Of a stretch of 64,000 nucleotides of DNA, positions 1-11,226 are shown piece after piece; the first letter of the stretch is position 1, and each line of letters opens with the position of its first letter. The translations under genes and the position numbers were made by a program. The notes beneath the pieces were generated by a model. That model was not told the origin of the DNA and did not search any database. It worked only from the letters and a program-made list of their open reading frames with translations. Source of the DNA: Streptomyces sp. JB150 (lineage in GTDB: Bacteria > Actinomycetota > Actinomycetes > Streptomycetales > Streptomycetaceae); NCBI RefSeq assembly GCF_011193355.1, contig NZ_CP049780.1, forward strand, positions 383,686 to 447,685. The letters run 5' to 3'.

Positions 1-1420
1 CACGGTACGTTCCGCACGGCCGCCCGGCGTCTCCCGGCGATCGCGGGGATGGGGTTCGACGTCGTCTACCTGCCGCCGATCCATCCGATCGGGACGACGT
101 TCCGCAAGGGCCCGAACAACAGCCTCTCCGCGGGCCCGCAGGACGTGGGCGTCCCGTGGGCGATCGGCTCGCCCGAGGGCGGTCACGACGCCGTCCACCC
201 CGACCTGGGCACCATCGAGGACTTCGACTGGTTCGTCGCACAGGCACGCGATCTGGGCCTGGAGATCGCCCTGGACTTCGCGCTGCAGTGCTCGCCGGAC
301 CACCCGTGGGTGGACAAGCACCCGGAGTGGTTCCACCACCGCCCGGACGGGTCGATCGCCTACGCGGAGAACCCGCCGAAGAAGTACCAGGACATCTACC
401 CCATCGCCTTCGACCGGGACATGGACGGCCTGGTCGCCGAGACCGAGCGGATCCTGCGGTTCTGGATGGACCACGGGGTGCGGATCTTCCGGGTGGACAA
501 CCCGCACACCAAGCCGGTCGTCTTCTGGGAACGGGTCATCGGGCGGATCAACCGCACCGACCCGGACGTTATCTTCCTGGCCGAGGCGTTCACCCGCCCG
601 GCGATGATGCGCACCCTGGCCCAGATCGGCTTCCAGCAGTCGTACACCTACTTCACCTGGCGCAACACCAAGCAGGAACTGACGGAGTACCTGACGGAGC
701 TGTCCGGTGAGGCCGCCTCCTACATGCGGCCCAACTTCTTCGTCAACACCCCCGACATCCTGCACGCCTACCTCCAGCACGGCGGCCGCCCCGCCTTCGA
801 GGTCCGCGCCGTCCTCGCCGCGACCCTCTCCCCCACCTGGGGCGTCTACTCCGGCTACGAGCTGTGCGAGAACACCCCCCTGCGGGAAGGCAGCGAGGAG
901 TACCTGGACTCGGAGAAGTACCAGCTGCGGCCCCGCGACTGGGCGAGAACACCCCCCTGCGGGAAGGCAGCGAGGAGTACCTGGACTCGGAGAAGTACCA
1001 GCTGCGGCCCCGCGACTGGGCGGCGGCCGAGCGCGAGGGGCGCACCATCGCGCCCCTCATCACCCGCCTGAACGACATCCGGCGCCGCCACCCCGCGCTG
1101 CACCGGCTGCGCACCCTGCACTTCCACCGGACCGACAACGACGCGCTGATCGCGTACTCCAAGCGGTCCGGCTCCGACACGGTTCTGGTGGTCGCGAACC
1201 TCGACCCTCACCACACCCAGGAGGCCACGGTCACGCTGGACCTGCCGCAACTCGGTTTGGCCCCGCACGAGGCCGTGTCGGTGCACGACGAACTGACGGG
1301 TGAGACCTATCACTGGGGCAGCACGAACTACGTGCGTCTGGAGCCCGGCCGCGCGCCGGCCCATGTGCTCCACGTCCAGCGGTCCCCCGCCGCGCCGCAG
1401 ATCGGAGGGTCAGCAGCGTC

Positions 1421-1424
<4 letters not shown>
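1..1424 (+). pseudogene. glgE: GlgE maltosyltransferase, 3' part, frameshifted
   Basis: This is the C-terminal two thirds of alpha-1,4-glucan:maltose-1-phosphate maltosyltransferase (GH13_3), which transfers maltosyl units from maltose-1-phosphate to growing glucan. The frame is open from base 1, so the N-terminus lies outside the window. The GH13 nucleophile Asp is at 496-498 in the motif RVDNPHTKP, and the acid/base Glu is at 583-585 in FLAEAF. An exact 77-bp tandem duplication (866-942 and 943-1019) shifts the frame, so the first frame ends at 1071 and the authentic C-terminus continues in another frame to the stop at 1422-1424. Removing one copy restores a continuous protein. The stop overlaps the treS ATG. 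The protein is either inactive and truncated, or the duplication is a sequence artefact. Confidence 0.9.
866..1022. repeat. 77-bp tandem duplication inside glgE
   Basis: Two perfect head-to-tail copies have a period of 77 bp. Bases 866-945 are identical to 943-1022, with the trinucleotide GCG at both ends and at the junction. Because 77 is not a multiple of three, the repeat breaks the glgE frame. The 3-bp microhomology is typical of replication slippage, but an assembly error would look the same. Confidence 0.97.
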
Positions 1425-3139
<1,715 letters not shown>

Positions 3140-3182
3140 CGCCGACGCCCGTGAGCGTGCGCCGACGAAAGGAGGCGTCACC

Positions 3183-4574
3183 ATGACGAAGACCGCATAC
3201 CTCCGACCGAGCGGCAGCGGCAGGGCCGGGCTCGTCCGGCCCATGGCCTCGCTCGACGGCCTGCTGCGGGCGTGGCTGCCGAGGCAGCGGTGGTTCGCGG
3301 GGAAGGACCGTCCGGTCACGGATCTGCGGCTGCTGTCCCTGACCGAGCTGTTCCCGGGCTGTCTGCACCTGCTGGTGCACGCCGGTCACGCGGGCGGCCA
3401 CGGCGGTCACGCGGGCGTGCCCGCACCCGGCGGCACCCCGCCTCCCGGGGACATCTACCAGCTGTTCCTCGGCGTGCAGGAGCATCCGTCGCCGCGGCTG
3501 GGCCGGGCCCTGATCGGGCGCGCCCAGGAGGGCCCGCTGGCCGGTCTGACGATCTTCGACGCCCTCCTCGACCCCCGTTCGGCGCAGCTGCTGCTGGAGC
3601 GGCTGCGGCACCCGGGCTCGGCGGGCCCGCTGCGCTTCGAGGGCGACCCGGCCCAGCCGGTGCCGGCCGGGCTGGTGCCGCGGGTGCTGGACGCCGAGCA
3701 GTCGAACTCCTCGCTGGTGTACGGCGACGAGTTCATCCTGAAGGTGTTCCGGCGGATCCAGCCGGGCGTCAACCCGGACCTGGAGGTGCCGGTCGCGCTG
3801 GCCGGGCAGGGCTGTGCGCGGGTGCCCGCGCCGGTGGCGTGGTTCCGCACCACCCAGCCGCAGCCGGCGACGCTGGGCGTGCTCCAGCCGTTCCTGCGGG
3901 ACGCGGCCGACGGCTGGACGCTCGCCCTGAACGCCCTCGCGACCGGCACGGACTTCACCGCCCACGCCCGGGAACTGGGCCGGGCCACCGCGGACGTCCA
4001 CCTGGCGCTGGCCGCCGCGTTCCCGACCGGCGCGCCCGGCGAGAACGCGCGCACGGCGGCGGCGATGACCGAGCGGCTGGACGCCGCCGCGCACAGCGTG
4101 CCCGCGCTGCGGCCGTACGTGCCGGGGCTGCGCGGCGCGTTCAGCGCGCTCACGACCTGCGATCCGGGACCGCCCGCCCAGCGGATCCACGGCGACCTGC
4201 ACCTCGGCCAGGTGCTGCGCGCGGGCCGCGAGTGGTTCGTCATCGACTTCGAGGGCGAACCGTCCCGGCCGCTCGCCGAGCGGCGCAGCGCCCAGTCCCC
4301 GGTCCGGGACATCGCGGGCATGCTGCGGTCCTTCGACTACGCGGCCCGGCAGCGCCGGCCCTGGCGCCCCGAGTGGGCGCGCCGCTGCCGGGAGGCGTTC
4401 TGCGCGGGCTACGCGGCGCGCGCCGGCTGGGACCCCCGCAAGAAGCACGGCCTGCTGCGGGCCTACGAGACCGACCGGGCCGTCTACGAAGTGCTCTACG
4501 AGGCCAGACACCGTCCGGACTGGCTCCCCGTGCCGATGGCGGCGATCGAACGACTCGCCGTGAGAGGAGACTGA
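3183..4574 (+). CDS. pep2: Maltokinase (Pep2/Mak)
   Basis: Maltokinase phosphorylates maltose with ATP to give maltose-1-phosphate, the donor used by GlgE. The 463-residue protein has the family's N-terminal cap ([18 protein letters not shown]) and a C-terminal aminoglycoside-phosphotransferase-like lobe. The catalytic-loop motif [13 protein letters not shown] is present, followed by the metal-binding motif VIDFEGEP. The start is preceded by a strong Shine-Dalgarno AAAGGAGG at 3168-3175. It lies 43 bp after treS and 4 bp before glgB, consistent with co-transcription. The segment [10 protein letters not shown] near residue 65 is a low-complexity Gly/His insert. Confidence 0.93.
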   Translation: MTKTAYLRPSGSGRAGLVRPMASLDGLLRAWLPRQRWFAGKDRPVTDLRLLSLTELFPGCLHLLVHAGHAGGHGGHAGVPAPGGTPPPGDIYQLFLGVQEHPSPRLGRALIGRAQEGPLAGLTIFDALLDPRSAQLLLERLRHPGSAGPLRFEGDPAQPVPAGLVPRVLDAEQSNSSLVYGDEFILKVFRRIQPGVNPDLEVPVALAGQGCARVPAPVAWFRTTQPQPATLGVLQPFLRDAADGWTLALNALATGTDFTAHARELGRATADVHLALAAAFPTGAPGENARTAAAMTERLDAAAHSVPALRPYVPGLRGAFSALTTCDPGPPAQRIHGDLHLGQVLRAGREWFVIDFEGEPSRPLAERRSAQSPVRDIAGMLRSFDYAARQRRPWRPEWARRCREAFCAGYAARAGWDPRKKHGLLRAYETDRAVYEVLYEARHRPDWLPVPMAAIERLAVRGD

Positions 4575-4578
4575 CACC

Positions 4579-6813
4579 GTGGCGCTGCGCGACACCTCAC
4601 TCCCCGAGAACCCCGCACTCCCCGAGAGCTCCGCCCCGGCCGCGTACCAGCCGGGCGGGACGGCTCCCCCGCTGGACCCGGCCGACCGGGACCGGCTGCT
4701 GTCCGGGTCGCATCACGACCCGCACGCCCTGCTCGGCGCGCACCCCGTGCCGGGCGGGGTGGCCGTGCGGGCGCTGCGCCCGTTCGCCGAGTCGGTGACC
4801 GCCCTGGTCGACGGGGTGCGCCACCCCCTGGTCTCGGAGGGCGACGGCCTGTTCTCCACCGTCCTGCCCTGTGCGCAGATCCCGGCGTACACGCTGCTGA
4901 TCTCGTACGGGGACGGGGAGCGGGAGACGCACGACCCGTACCGGTTCCTGCCGGCGCTCGGCGAACTGGACCTGCATCTGATCCGCGAGGGCCGGCACGA
5001 GCAGCTGTGGAAGGCACTCGGGGCCGAGCCGATGGTCCACGAGGGCGTGGCGGGCACCCGGTTCACGGTGTGGGCGCCGAACGCGCGCGGGGTGCGGGTC
5101 GCCGGGGACTTCTGCCACTGGGACGGGACGGCGTTCCCGATGCGGTCGCTGGGCGCCTCCGGGGTGTGGGAGCTGTTCCTGCCGGGCATCGGCGAGGGCA
5201 CCCGGTACAAGTTCGAGATCACCTCCCAGTACGGCGGCCGGTTCCTGAAGGCGGACCCGATGGCCCGGGAGGCGGAGCTGCCGCCGGACACGGCGTCGGT
5301 CGTCACCCGCTCGCGCTACGAGTGGGGCGACCAGGAGTGGTTGGCGCACCGCGCGGACACGCCGGTGCACGAGGCGCCGTTCTCCGTCTACGAGGTGCAC
5401 CTGCCGTCGTGGCGGCCGGGGCTGACCTACCGGCAGCTCGCCGAGGAGCTGCCCGCGTACGTGAGGGACATGGGCTTCACGCACGTGGAGCTGATGCCGG
5501 TGGCCGCGCACCCGTTCAGCGGGTCGTGGGGCTACCAGGTGACGTCGTACTACGCGCCGGCCCCGCGGCTCGGCAGCCCGGACGACTTCCGCTACTTCGT
5601 CGACTCCTGCCACCGGGCGGGCATCGGCGTGATCATGGACTGGGTGCCGGCGCACTTCCCGAAGGACGACTGGGCGCTGGCCCGGTTCGACGGGGATCCG
5701 CTGTACGAGCCCGGGAACGCGCAGCGGGCGGAGCACCCGGACTGGGGCACGTACGAGTTCGACTACGGGCGCACCGAGGTGCGCAACTTCCTGGTCGCCA
5801 ACGCCGTCTACTGGTGCGAGGAGTTCCACATCGACGGGCTGCGGGTGGACGCGGTCGCCTCGATGCTCTACCTCGACTACTCCCGCGAGGACGGCCAGTG
5901 GTCCCCCAACGCCTACGGCGGGCGGGAGGACCTGGCGGCGATGACGTTCCTCCAGGAGATGAACGCCACCGTGTACCGCAGGGTGCCCGGCGTGGTGACC
6001 ATCGCGGAGGAGTCCACCGCGTGGGGCGGGGTGACCCGGCCCACCGACGGCGGCGGGCTGGGGTTCGGGCTGAAGTGGAACATGGGCTGGATGCACGACT
6101 CGCTCCAGTACATGAGCAAGGAGCCCGTGCACCGCAAGTACCACCACCACGAGATGACCTTCTCGATGGTGTACGCCTACAGCGAGAACTACGTCCTGCC
6201 GATCTCCCACGACGAGGTCGTGCACGGCAAGCAGGCCCTGGTCTCCAAGATGCCCGGCGACTGGTGGCAGCGGCGCGCCAACCACCGCGCCTATCTGGGC
6301 TTCATGTGGGCCCATCCGGGCAAACAACTGCTCTTCATGGGCCAGGAGTTCGCGCAGGGCGGCGAGTGGTCGGAGGCGCACGGCCCCGAGTGGTGGCTGC
6401 TGGACGAGGGGTACTGCGCGGCGGGTGACCACCGCGGCGTGCAGGACCTGGTGCGCGATCTCAACGCCCACTACCGGCGCAGTCCGGCCCTGTGGCAGCG
6501 GGACACCGACCCGGCCGGCTTCCGGTGGGTGGCGTGCGACGCGGCCGACGACAACGTCTTCGCGTTCCTGCGGTACGCCGCCGACGGCAGCCCGCTCCTC
6601 GCGGTCAGCAACTTCTCCCCCGTCGTCCGCCACGACTACCGCCTGTGGGCCCCGGACGACGTCGTCGCCTGGCAGGAGATCCTGAACACCGACGCGGCCC
6701 GCTACGGCGGCAGCGACGTCACCAACCCCGGTCCGGTCGAGCCCGAGGACGGCCACGTCCGGATCACCCTGCCGCCACTGGCCACGGTCTGGCTGACGCC
6801 CGTGCCGGTGTGA
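4579..6813 (+). CDS. glgB: 1,4-alpha-glucan branching enzyme GlgB
   Basis: GlgB is a GH13_9 enzyme that introduces alpha-1,6 branches into the glucan made by GlgE. The 744-residue protein starts at GTG behind GAGAGGAG. It has an N-terminal extension and an N1 CBM48-like region, then a second CBM48 ([20 protein letters not shown]), the catalytic barrel and a C-terminal beta domain. Visible motifs are the nucleophile region [16 protein letters not shown], the acid/base region [11 protein letters not shown] and the histidine motif [12 protein letters not shown]. It sits 4 bp after the maltokinase stop and completes the GlgE pathway operon. Confidence 0.95.
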   Translation: MALRDTSLPENPALPESSAPAAYQPGGTAPPLDPADRDRLLSGSHHDPHALLGAHPVPGGVAVRALRPFAESVTALVDGVRHPLVSEGDGLFSTVLPCAQIPAYTLLISYGDGERETHDPYRFLPALGELDLHLIREGRHEQLWKALGAEPMVHEGVAGTRFTVWAPNARGVRVAGDFCHWDGTAFPMRSLGASGVWELFLPGIGEGTRYKFEITSQYGGRFLKADPMAREAELPPDTASVVTRSRYEWGDQEWLAHRADTPVHEAPFSVYEVHLPSWRPGLTYRQLAEELPAYVRDMGFTHVELMPVAAHPFSGSWGYQVTSYYAPAPRLGSPDDFRYFVDSCHRAGIGVIMDWVPAHFPKDDWALARFDGDPLYEPGNAQRAEHPDWGTYEFDYGRTEVRNFLVANAVYWCEEFHIDGLRVDAVASMLYLDYSREDGQWSPNAYGGREDLAAMTFLQEMNATVYRRVPGVVTIAEESTAWGGVTRPTDGGGLGFGLKWNMGWMHDSLQYMSKEPVHRKYHHHEMTFSMVYAYSENYVLPISHDEVVHGKQALVSKMPGDWWQRRANHRAYLGFMWAHPGKQLLFMGQEFAQGGEWSEAHGPEWWLLDEGYCAAGDHRGVQDLVRDLNAHYRRSPALWQRDTDPAGFRWVACDAADDNVFAFLRYAADGSPLLAVSNFSPVVRHDYRLWAPDDVVAWQEILNTDAARYGGSDVTNPGPVEPEDGHVRITLPPLATVWLTPVPV

Positions 6814-6843
6814 ACCGCCGCCGCCGGGGCAGTCGAGGGCTAC

Positions 6844-6860
6844 GGGAGGAGGGTCCTCCC
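6844..6860. terminator. Short inverted repeat after glgB
   Basis: GGGAGGA at 6844-6850 pairs perfectly with TCCTCCC at 6854-6860 across a GGG loop. There is no T-tract. It could end the glg transcript or lie in the leader of the next gene. Confidence 0.3.
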
Positions 6861-6892
6861 ACCTCGGCAGAGCGTCGGAAAGGCGGGCACAG

Positions 6893-7990
6893 GTGCGCAC
6901 CGTCGGTGTGGAGGAGGAGCTCCTCCTGGTGGATCCGGAGACCGGCGAGCCACGGGCCCGCTCGGCGGCCGTGCTGGCCCGCGCGGTTCAGGAGGACGCC
7001 GAACAGGATGTGTTCGAGAAGGAACTCTACGATCAGATGCTGGAGTTCGCGACGCATCCGCAGACGGACATGGCGGCGCTGGGCGCGGAGATCGTCCGCT
7101 GCCGCCGGGAGGCCGCCCGGCACGCGGAGGGGATAGGCTGCGCGGTCGCCGCGCTGGCCACGTCCCCGCTGCCGGTGAGCCCGTCCGTGGGCGCGAACGA
7201 GCGCTATCAGTGGATGGAGCGGGAGTACGGGATCGCCACCCGCGAACAGATGGTCCTGGGCTGCCACGTCCATGTGGCCGTCGAATCGGACGAGGAGGGC
7301 GTGGCGGTCGTGGACCGGCTGCGGCCGTGGCTCGCGGTGCTGTCCGCGCTGAGCGCCAACTCGCCCTTCTGGCAGGGCAAGGACACCGGTTACAGCAGCT
7401 ACCGCAGCCGGGTCTGGCAGCGCTGGCCGTCGGCCGGCCCGACCGAGCTGTTCGGCTCGGCGGAGCGCTACCGGCGGCGCGTCGCGGACATGATGGCGAC
7501 GGACACGCTGCTCGACGAGGCGATGGTGTACTTCGACGCCCGGCTGTCCGAGCGCTATCCCACGGTGGAGATACGGGTCTCCGACGTGTGCCTGGAGGCG
7601 GACACCGCCGTGCTGATCGCCACCCTCGCCCGGGGGCTGGTGGAGACGGCGGCGCGGGACTGGCGCGCGGGACGGCCGCCGGCCGATCTCGGGGTGAGCG
7701 TCCTGCGGCTGGCCGGGTGGCGCGCCGCCCGCTCCGGGCTCACCGGCGACCTGCTGCTGCCCGCCGGGATGCGGCCCGCGCCGGCCGAAACGGTCGTCGG
7801 CGCCCTGCTGGACCACGTCGCGGACGCGCTCAAGGAGACCGGTGACCTGGACCGGGCGCGCGAGACCTGTGCCCGGCTGTTCCGGGAGGGCAACGGCGCC
7901 CGCGTGCAGCGCGAGACGCTGAAGCGGACGGACAGCCTCCGCGAGGTCGTCGCCGAGTGCGTGCGCCGCACCCAGGGCGAGACGGGCTGA
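6893..7990 (+). CDS. Carboxylate-amine ligase, YbdK/GCS2 family
   Basis: This is a member of the glutamate-cysteine ligase 2 family, ATP-dependent enzymes that join a carboxylate to an amine. Family annotations are gamma-glutamylcysteine synthetase or YbdK, but the true substrate of most actinobacterial members is unproven. Because actinobacteria use mycothiol, I do not assign glutathione synthesis. The 365-residue protein begins at GTG with TVGVEEELLLVDPETGEP, the family's first conserved block, and continues with GCHVHVAVESDEEGV, NSPFWQGKDTGYSSYRS and the C-terminal block TVEIRVSDVCLEADTAVL. It is 79 bp after glgB on the same strand, possibly with its own promoter. Confidence 0.85.
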   Translation: MRTVGVEEELLLVDPETGEPRARSAAVLARAVQEDAEQDVFEKELYDQMLEFATHPQTDMAALGAEIVRCRREAARHAEGIGCAVAALATSPLPVSPSVGANERYQWMEREYGIATREQMVLGCHVHVAVESDEEGVAVVDRLRPWLAVLSALSANSPFWQGKDTGYSSYRSRVWQRWPSAGPTELFGSAERYRRRVADMMATDTLLDEAMVYFDARLSERYPTVEIRVSDVCLEADTAVLIATLARGLVETAARDWRAGRPPADLGVSVLRLAGWRAARSGLTGDLLLPAGMRPAPAETVVGALLDHVADALKETGDLDRARETCARLFREGNGARVQRETLKRTDSLREVVAECVRRTQGETG

Positions 7991-8054
7991 CCACGGGGCC
8001 CTGCACCAGGGCGACGCGCCCTGAACGTCAGGGCAGGAGGGCGTAGCTCCCCCG

Positions 8055-8080
8055 CGCCGCGCGCGGGTCCGCGCGCGGCG
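8055..8080. terminator. Hairpin between convergent genes
   Basis: A perfect 12-bp GC-only stem (8055-8066 with 8069-8080) is separated by 2 nt. It follows the ligase gene at 7990 and faces the DUF6480 gene. It is probably a terminator without a U-tract, as is common in Streptomyces. Confidence 0.55.
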
Positions 8081-8125
8081 GGCGTGGGCCATGCCGCGAC
8101 AGCGCGATCCCGCGACTCCCGCAGG

Positions 8126-8149
8126 CCGCGGGCGCCGCGAGCGCCGCGG
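8126..8149 (-). terminator. Hairpin after the DUF6480 gene
   Basis: CCGCGGGCGC at 8126-8135 pairs, with one bulged G, with GCGCCGCGG at 8141-8149. It lies directly beyond the stop codon of the minus-strand gene. Confidence 0.45.
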
Positions 8150-8150
8150 G

Positions 8151-8384
8151 CTAGAGCATCAGGACCACGGCGTAGGCCACGAAGAACGCCGCCACCAGGA
8201 CCGCCAGCACGATGATCACTGTCAGCGGGCCCTTGGCCCAGCCCTTGGTCGGGTTGTGCGTCTCCCGGGGGCCGGCCTCCGGCATGCTGCTCTCGGCGGG
8301 CGGGGTCTCCCCGGGGGGCACGCCGCCGCCCGGTTCGAGGCCTGTCGTCCGCTCGGGTTCCGGGTCTGGGTTGACATGAGTCAT
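8151..8384 (-). CDS. DUF6480-type small membrane protein
   Basis: This 77-residue protein has a Pro/Gly/Glu-rich N-terminal half ([22 protein letters not shown]) and one C-terminal transmembrane helix (roughly residues 55-76, PLTVIIVLAVLVAAFF onward). The pattern fits the Streptomyces DUF6480 family, whose function is unknown; the family name is from memory. The ATG at 8382-8384 is preceded on the minus strand by CGGAG. It is transcribed divergently from the acyl-CoA ligase gene. The topology suggests a cytoplasmic disordered tail with a membrane anchor. Confidence 0.75.
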   Translation of the reverse strand: MTHVNPDPEPERTTGLEPGGGVPPGETPPAESSMPEAGPRETHNPTKGWAKGPLTVIIVLAVLVAAFFVAYAVVLML

Positions 8385-8446
8385 ATGCTCCGAGTCCCCC
8401 GATCCCGCCGAAATCATCGATCGGGTCCCACTTCCGCGGACCGGCC

Positions 8447-8474
8447 TCCACACGGGCCCGCCGACCGCTAGATT
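8447..8474 (+). promoter_or_regulatory. Possible housekeeping promoter for the acyl-CoA ligase
   Basis: TCCACA at 8447-8452 and TAGATT at 8469-8474 are spaced by 16 bp, about 60 bp before the ligase start. The -10 fits TANNNT and the -35 is weak. Confidence 0.3.
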
Positions 8475-8537
8475 CGACCAGCGCCGATGACGGTCCTCGT
8501 CGGCGACGTCACGGCCCGTACACCTCAGGAGCAGCGC

Positions 8538-10442
8538 ATGCGCGATGTCGCACTCGCTCCCCCGACCATGCCGCCCGCGCTGACCGGCGGGCTCGCCGAC
8601 AGCCTCTTCGAGAGAGCCGAGCGCGAACCGGCCCTGCCGCTCGCGGCGTACCGCCCGGACGCGTCCGCCGATCACTGGGTGGAGGTGACCGCGGCCGAGC
8701 TGCGGGACGAGGTGGTCGATCTGGCGCGCGGCCTGATCGCCTCGGGGATCGCGCCGGGCCGGCGGGTCGCGGTGATGGCGCGCACCCGGTACGAGTGGAC
8801 GGTGCTCGCCTACGCGCTGTGGGCGGTGGGCGCCGAGGTGGTGCCGGTGTATCCGAGCGCGTCGCGCGAGCAGGTCGAGTGGATCCTGCGGGACGCGGCG
8901 TGCACGGCGGTGGTGGTGGAGGACGAGCACGGCGCGATGACGGTCGGCTCGGTGTGCGCGGGGCTGCCGGCGCTGCGGCACGTGTGGCAGCTGGACGCGG
9001 GCGGACTCGCGCACCTGGCCGCGCGCGGCGAGGTGATCCCGCCGGAGACGGTCGACTCGCTGCGCCGGATCGTGCTGCCGGACGCGACGGCGGTCGTCGC
9101 CTACACCTCGGGGGCCTCGGGCCGCCCGCTGGGGTGCATGCTCAGCCACCGCGCCCTGGCGAGCGTCTGCGACACCCTGCTCGCGGGCTGGGGCCACACG
9201 GCTGCGCCGCCGGGCGAACAGGGCCGGATCCTGGTCTTCCTGCCGTTCTCCCATGTGTACGGCCTGATGGTGCAGGGTCTGTGCGTGCGCGGCGGGATGG
9301 TGCTGGGGCATGAGCCGGAGGTGACCGAGGCGGCCCTGAGCAGCGCGCTGCGCTCGTTCCGGCCGACGTACTTCCACGCCGTGCCGTCGCTGTTCGAGAA
9401 GCTGTACAAGACGTTCCTGCGGACGGCGCAGCAGTCGGGGCGCGGGGCGCTGTTCGAGCGGGCGGCGGAGACGGCGCGGGCGTTCGCGGCGGCCTCCGAG
9501 CGGCAGCGGCTGGGCCGGGGCTCGGGGCCGGGGATGGAACTGCGGCTCCAGCACGCGGTGTACGAGCGGGCCGTCTACCGGCGGCTGCGGGCGGCGCTCG
9601 GCGGCCGGGTGAGCCGGGCCACCTCGGGCGGCTCGCCGCTCAGCCGTGAGCTGTCGCTGTTCTTCGAGGGCATCGGCATCTATGTGCACGACGGTTACGG
9701 GCTGACCGAGACCGGCGGCGGCATCACCATGCAGCCGCTCGGCCGGGAGAAGTCGGGCACCGTGGGGCAGGCGCTGCCGGGCACGGAGATCCGGGTGGCC
9801 GCCGACGGGGAGATCCTGGTGCGCGGACCGTCGCTGTTCCAGGGCTATCTGGGTGATCCGGCCGCCACGATGGCCGCGCTGCGCGGCGGCTGGCTGGCCA
9901 CCGGGGACCTGGGGCAGCTGGACTCCGAGGGCTATCTGACGATCACCGGGCGCAAGAAGGACGTCATCATCACCAGCAGCGGCAAGAGTGTCGCCCCGGC
10001 GGCGCTGGAGCAGCGGCTGCGGCTGCATCCGCTCATCCACCAGGCGGTCGTCGTCGGCGACAACCGGCCGTGCGTGGGTGCGCTGATCACTCTGGACCCG
10101 GAGTTCCTGGTGCACTGGCGGGCGGCGCTGGCGCTGCCGGGGGACGCGCCGCTGCGGGAGGCGCGGGAGGAGAACGCGCTGCGGGAGGAGGTCGCCCGGG
10201 CGGTGGCCGCGGCCAACAGCGCGGTGTCCCGGTCGGAGTCGATCCGCGTGTTCCGGATGCTGCCGGAGCCCTTCGACGTGGCGAACGGCCTGCTGACGCC
10301 GTCGATGAAGCTGCGGCGGGACGCGATCGTGCGGCACTACGCGGCGGACATCGACGCGATGTACGCGGCACGGGCACCGCTGCCCCGGCTCGCCACCGAG
10401 GACCCGGCGCTCTGGGACGACACGGACGACGTGCTCCGCTAG
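8538..10442 (+). CDS. AMP-dependent long-chain acyl-CoA synthetase (FadD15-like)
   Basis: This ANL-superfamily adenylate-forming enzyme should activate a fatty acid to acyl-AMP and then acyl-CoA. I chose the ATG at 8538 because AGGAG at 8527-8531 precedes it; an in-frame ATG at 8487 lacks a ribosome site. The core motifs are YTSGASGRPLGCMLSH (A3), DGYGLTETGGGI (A5), GWLATGDLG (A7) and ITGRKKDVIITSSGK (A8), and the A10 lysine is in LTPSMKLRRDAI. In A3 the usual lysine of GxPKG is a leucine, which may slow adenylation or alter specificity. The next gene, an RsbW-like protein, is 112 bp downstream. Confidence 0.85.
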   Translation: MRDVALAPPTMPPALTGGLADSLFERAEREPALPLAAYRPDASADHWVEVTAAELRDEVVDLARGLIASGIAPGRRVAVMARTRYEWTVLAYALWAVGAEVVPVYPSASREQVEWILRDAACTAVVVEDEHGAMTVGSVCAGLPALRHVWQLDAGGLAHLAARGEVIPPETVDSLRRIVLPDATAVVAYTSGASGRPLGCMLSHRALASVCDTLLAGWGHTAAPPGEQGRILVFLPFSHVYGLMVQGLCVRGGMVLGHEPEVTEAALSSALRSFRPTYFHAVPSLFEKLYKTFLRTAQQSGRGALFERAAETARAFAAASERQRLGRGSGPGMELRLQHAVYERAVYRRLRAALGGRVSRATSGGSPLSRELSLFFEGIGIYVHDGYGLTETGGGITMQPLGREKSGTVGQALPGTEIRVAADGEILVRGPSLFQGYLGDPAATMAALRGGWLATGDLGQLDSEGYLTITGRKKDVIITSSGKSVAPAALEQRLRLHPLIHQAVVVGDNRPCVGALITLDPEFLVHWRAALALPGDAPLREAREENALREEVARAVAAANSAVSRSESIRVFRMLPEPFDVANGLLTPSMKLRRDAIVRHYAADIDAMYAARAPLPRLATEDPALWDDTDDVLR

Positions 10443-10554
10443 TCGGGTCGACCCGGTCCGCATGGGCCCGGCGGCCCGGGGAACTCGCCCAGTGCTCACC
10501 TGGAACGGAACAGGTGGCGAGGAGAGCCTGCGAACCCTACGCGGGAATGGCGAC

Positions 10555-10989
10555 ATGACGACCGAGCCGGGATGGGACGACAGACTGGCTGCCCAAGGAA
10601 TCCCCAGCCGCACGATCGGCTTTCCGGGCGAGCCGCGCGACGTGACAGGTGCGCGGCTCGCCGCGGAGGCGTTCCTGCGGGATCTGGCGCGGGTGGCACC
10701 GCCCGCGCTGCCCGAGCACTGGGACGATGTCCTGCTCGTGGTGACGGAGCTGGCGGCGAACGCGGTGCAGTACGCGCCGGGCCCCTTCGAACTGCGGCTG
10801 CGCCGCGCGATCGACGGGGTGCACGTCACCCTGCACGACACCAGTACCACGGTGCCGGCGCCGCGTCCGTTCCGGCCCAGTACGGGCGGCGGCGGCATCG
10901 GCTGGCATCTGCTGCACGCCCTGTGCGACCAGGTGAGCGTGGTGCCCGGGAAGGACGGCAAGGACGTGCACGCGTTCCTGCCGTGGTGA
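10555..10989 (+). CDS. RsbW/SpoIIAB-like ATP-binding protein
   Basis: This 144-residue single-domain GHKL ATPase resembles anti-sigma or anti-anti-sigma switch kinases, which are numerous in Streptomyces. The N-box is visible as VVTELAANAVQYA and the G2 region as TGGGGIGWHLLHALCD. There is no sensor or transmembrane region. The ATG at 10555 was chosen because the longer in-frame ORF from 10462 lacks a plausible ribosome site and adds a non-conserved extension. Its cognate sigma factor or antagonist is not adjacent, so the partner is unknown. Confidence 0.78.
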   Translation: MTTEPGWDDRLAAQGIPSRTIGFPGEPRDVTGARLAAEAFLRDLARVAPPALPEHWDDVLLVVTELAANAVQYAPGPFELRLRRAIDGVHVTLHDTSTTVPAPRPFRPSTGGGGIGWHLLHALCDQVSVVPGKDGKDVHAFLPW

Positions 10990-11226
10990 CGGGGTGATCT
11001 CCACAGGGCGTCGACCGGCGCTCGCTGGGCACCCGTCGGGCCGGACCCCGGTTCCGGGCGGGAAGCCGGTGGCACGGCCCCCGCCCCGGCGCCGGCTCAC
11101 CGAAGGTCCGCTTCAGCGATGCGGTTACGGCCGAGGCCCGCCGGTCATCTGCACGCCGCGCCCGACTGGCGCTCCGGCGTCCGGCACGGTGGGATCGATG
11201 CGTACACCGCGGAAGGGATGGACGAC

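Noticed and set aside
4597..6900. 767-codon minus-strand frame
   Set aside because: It is a shadow of glgB with typical GC-skewed composition.
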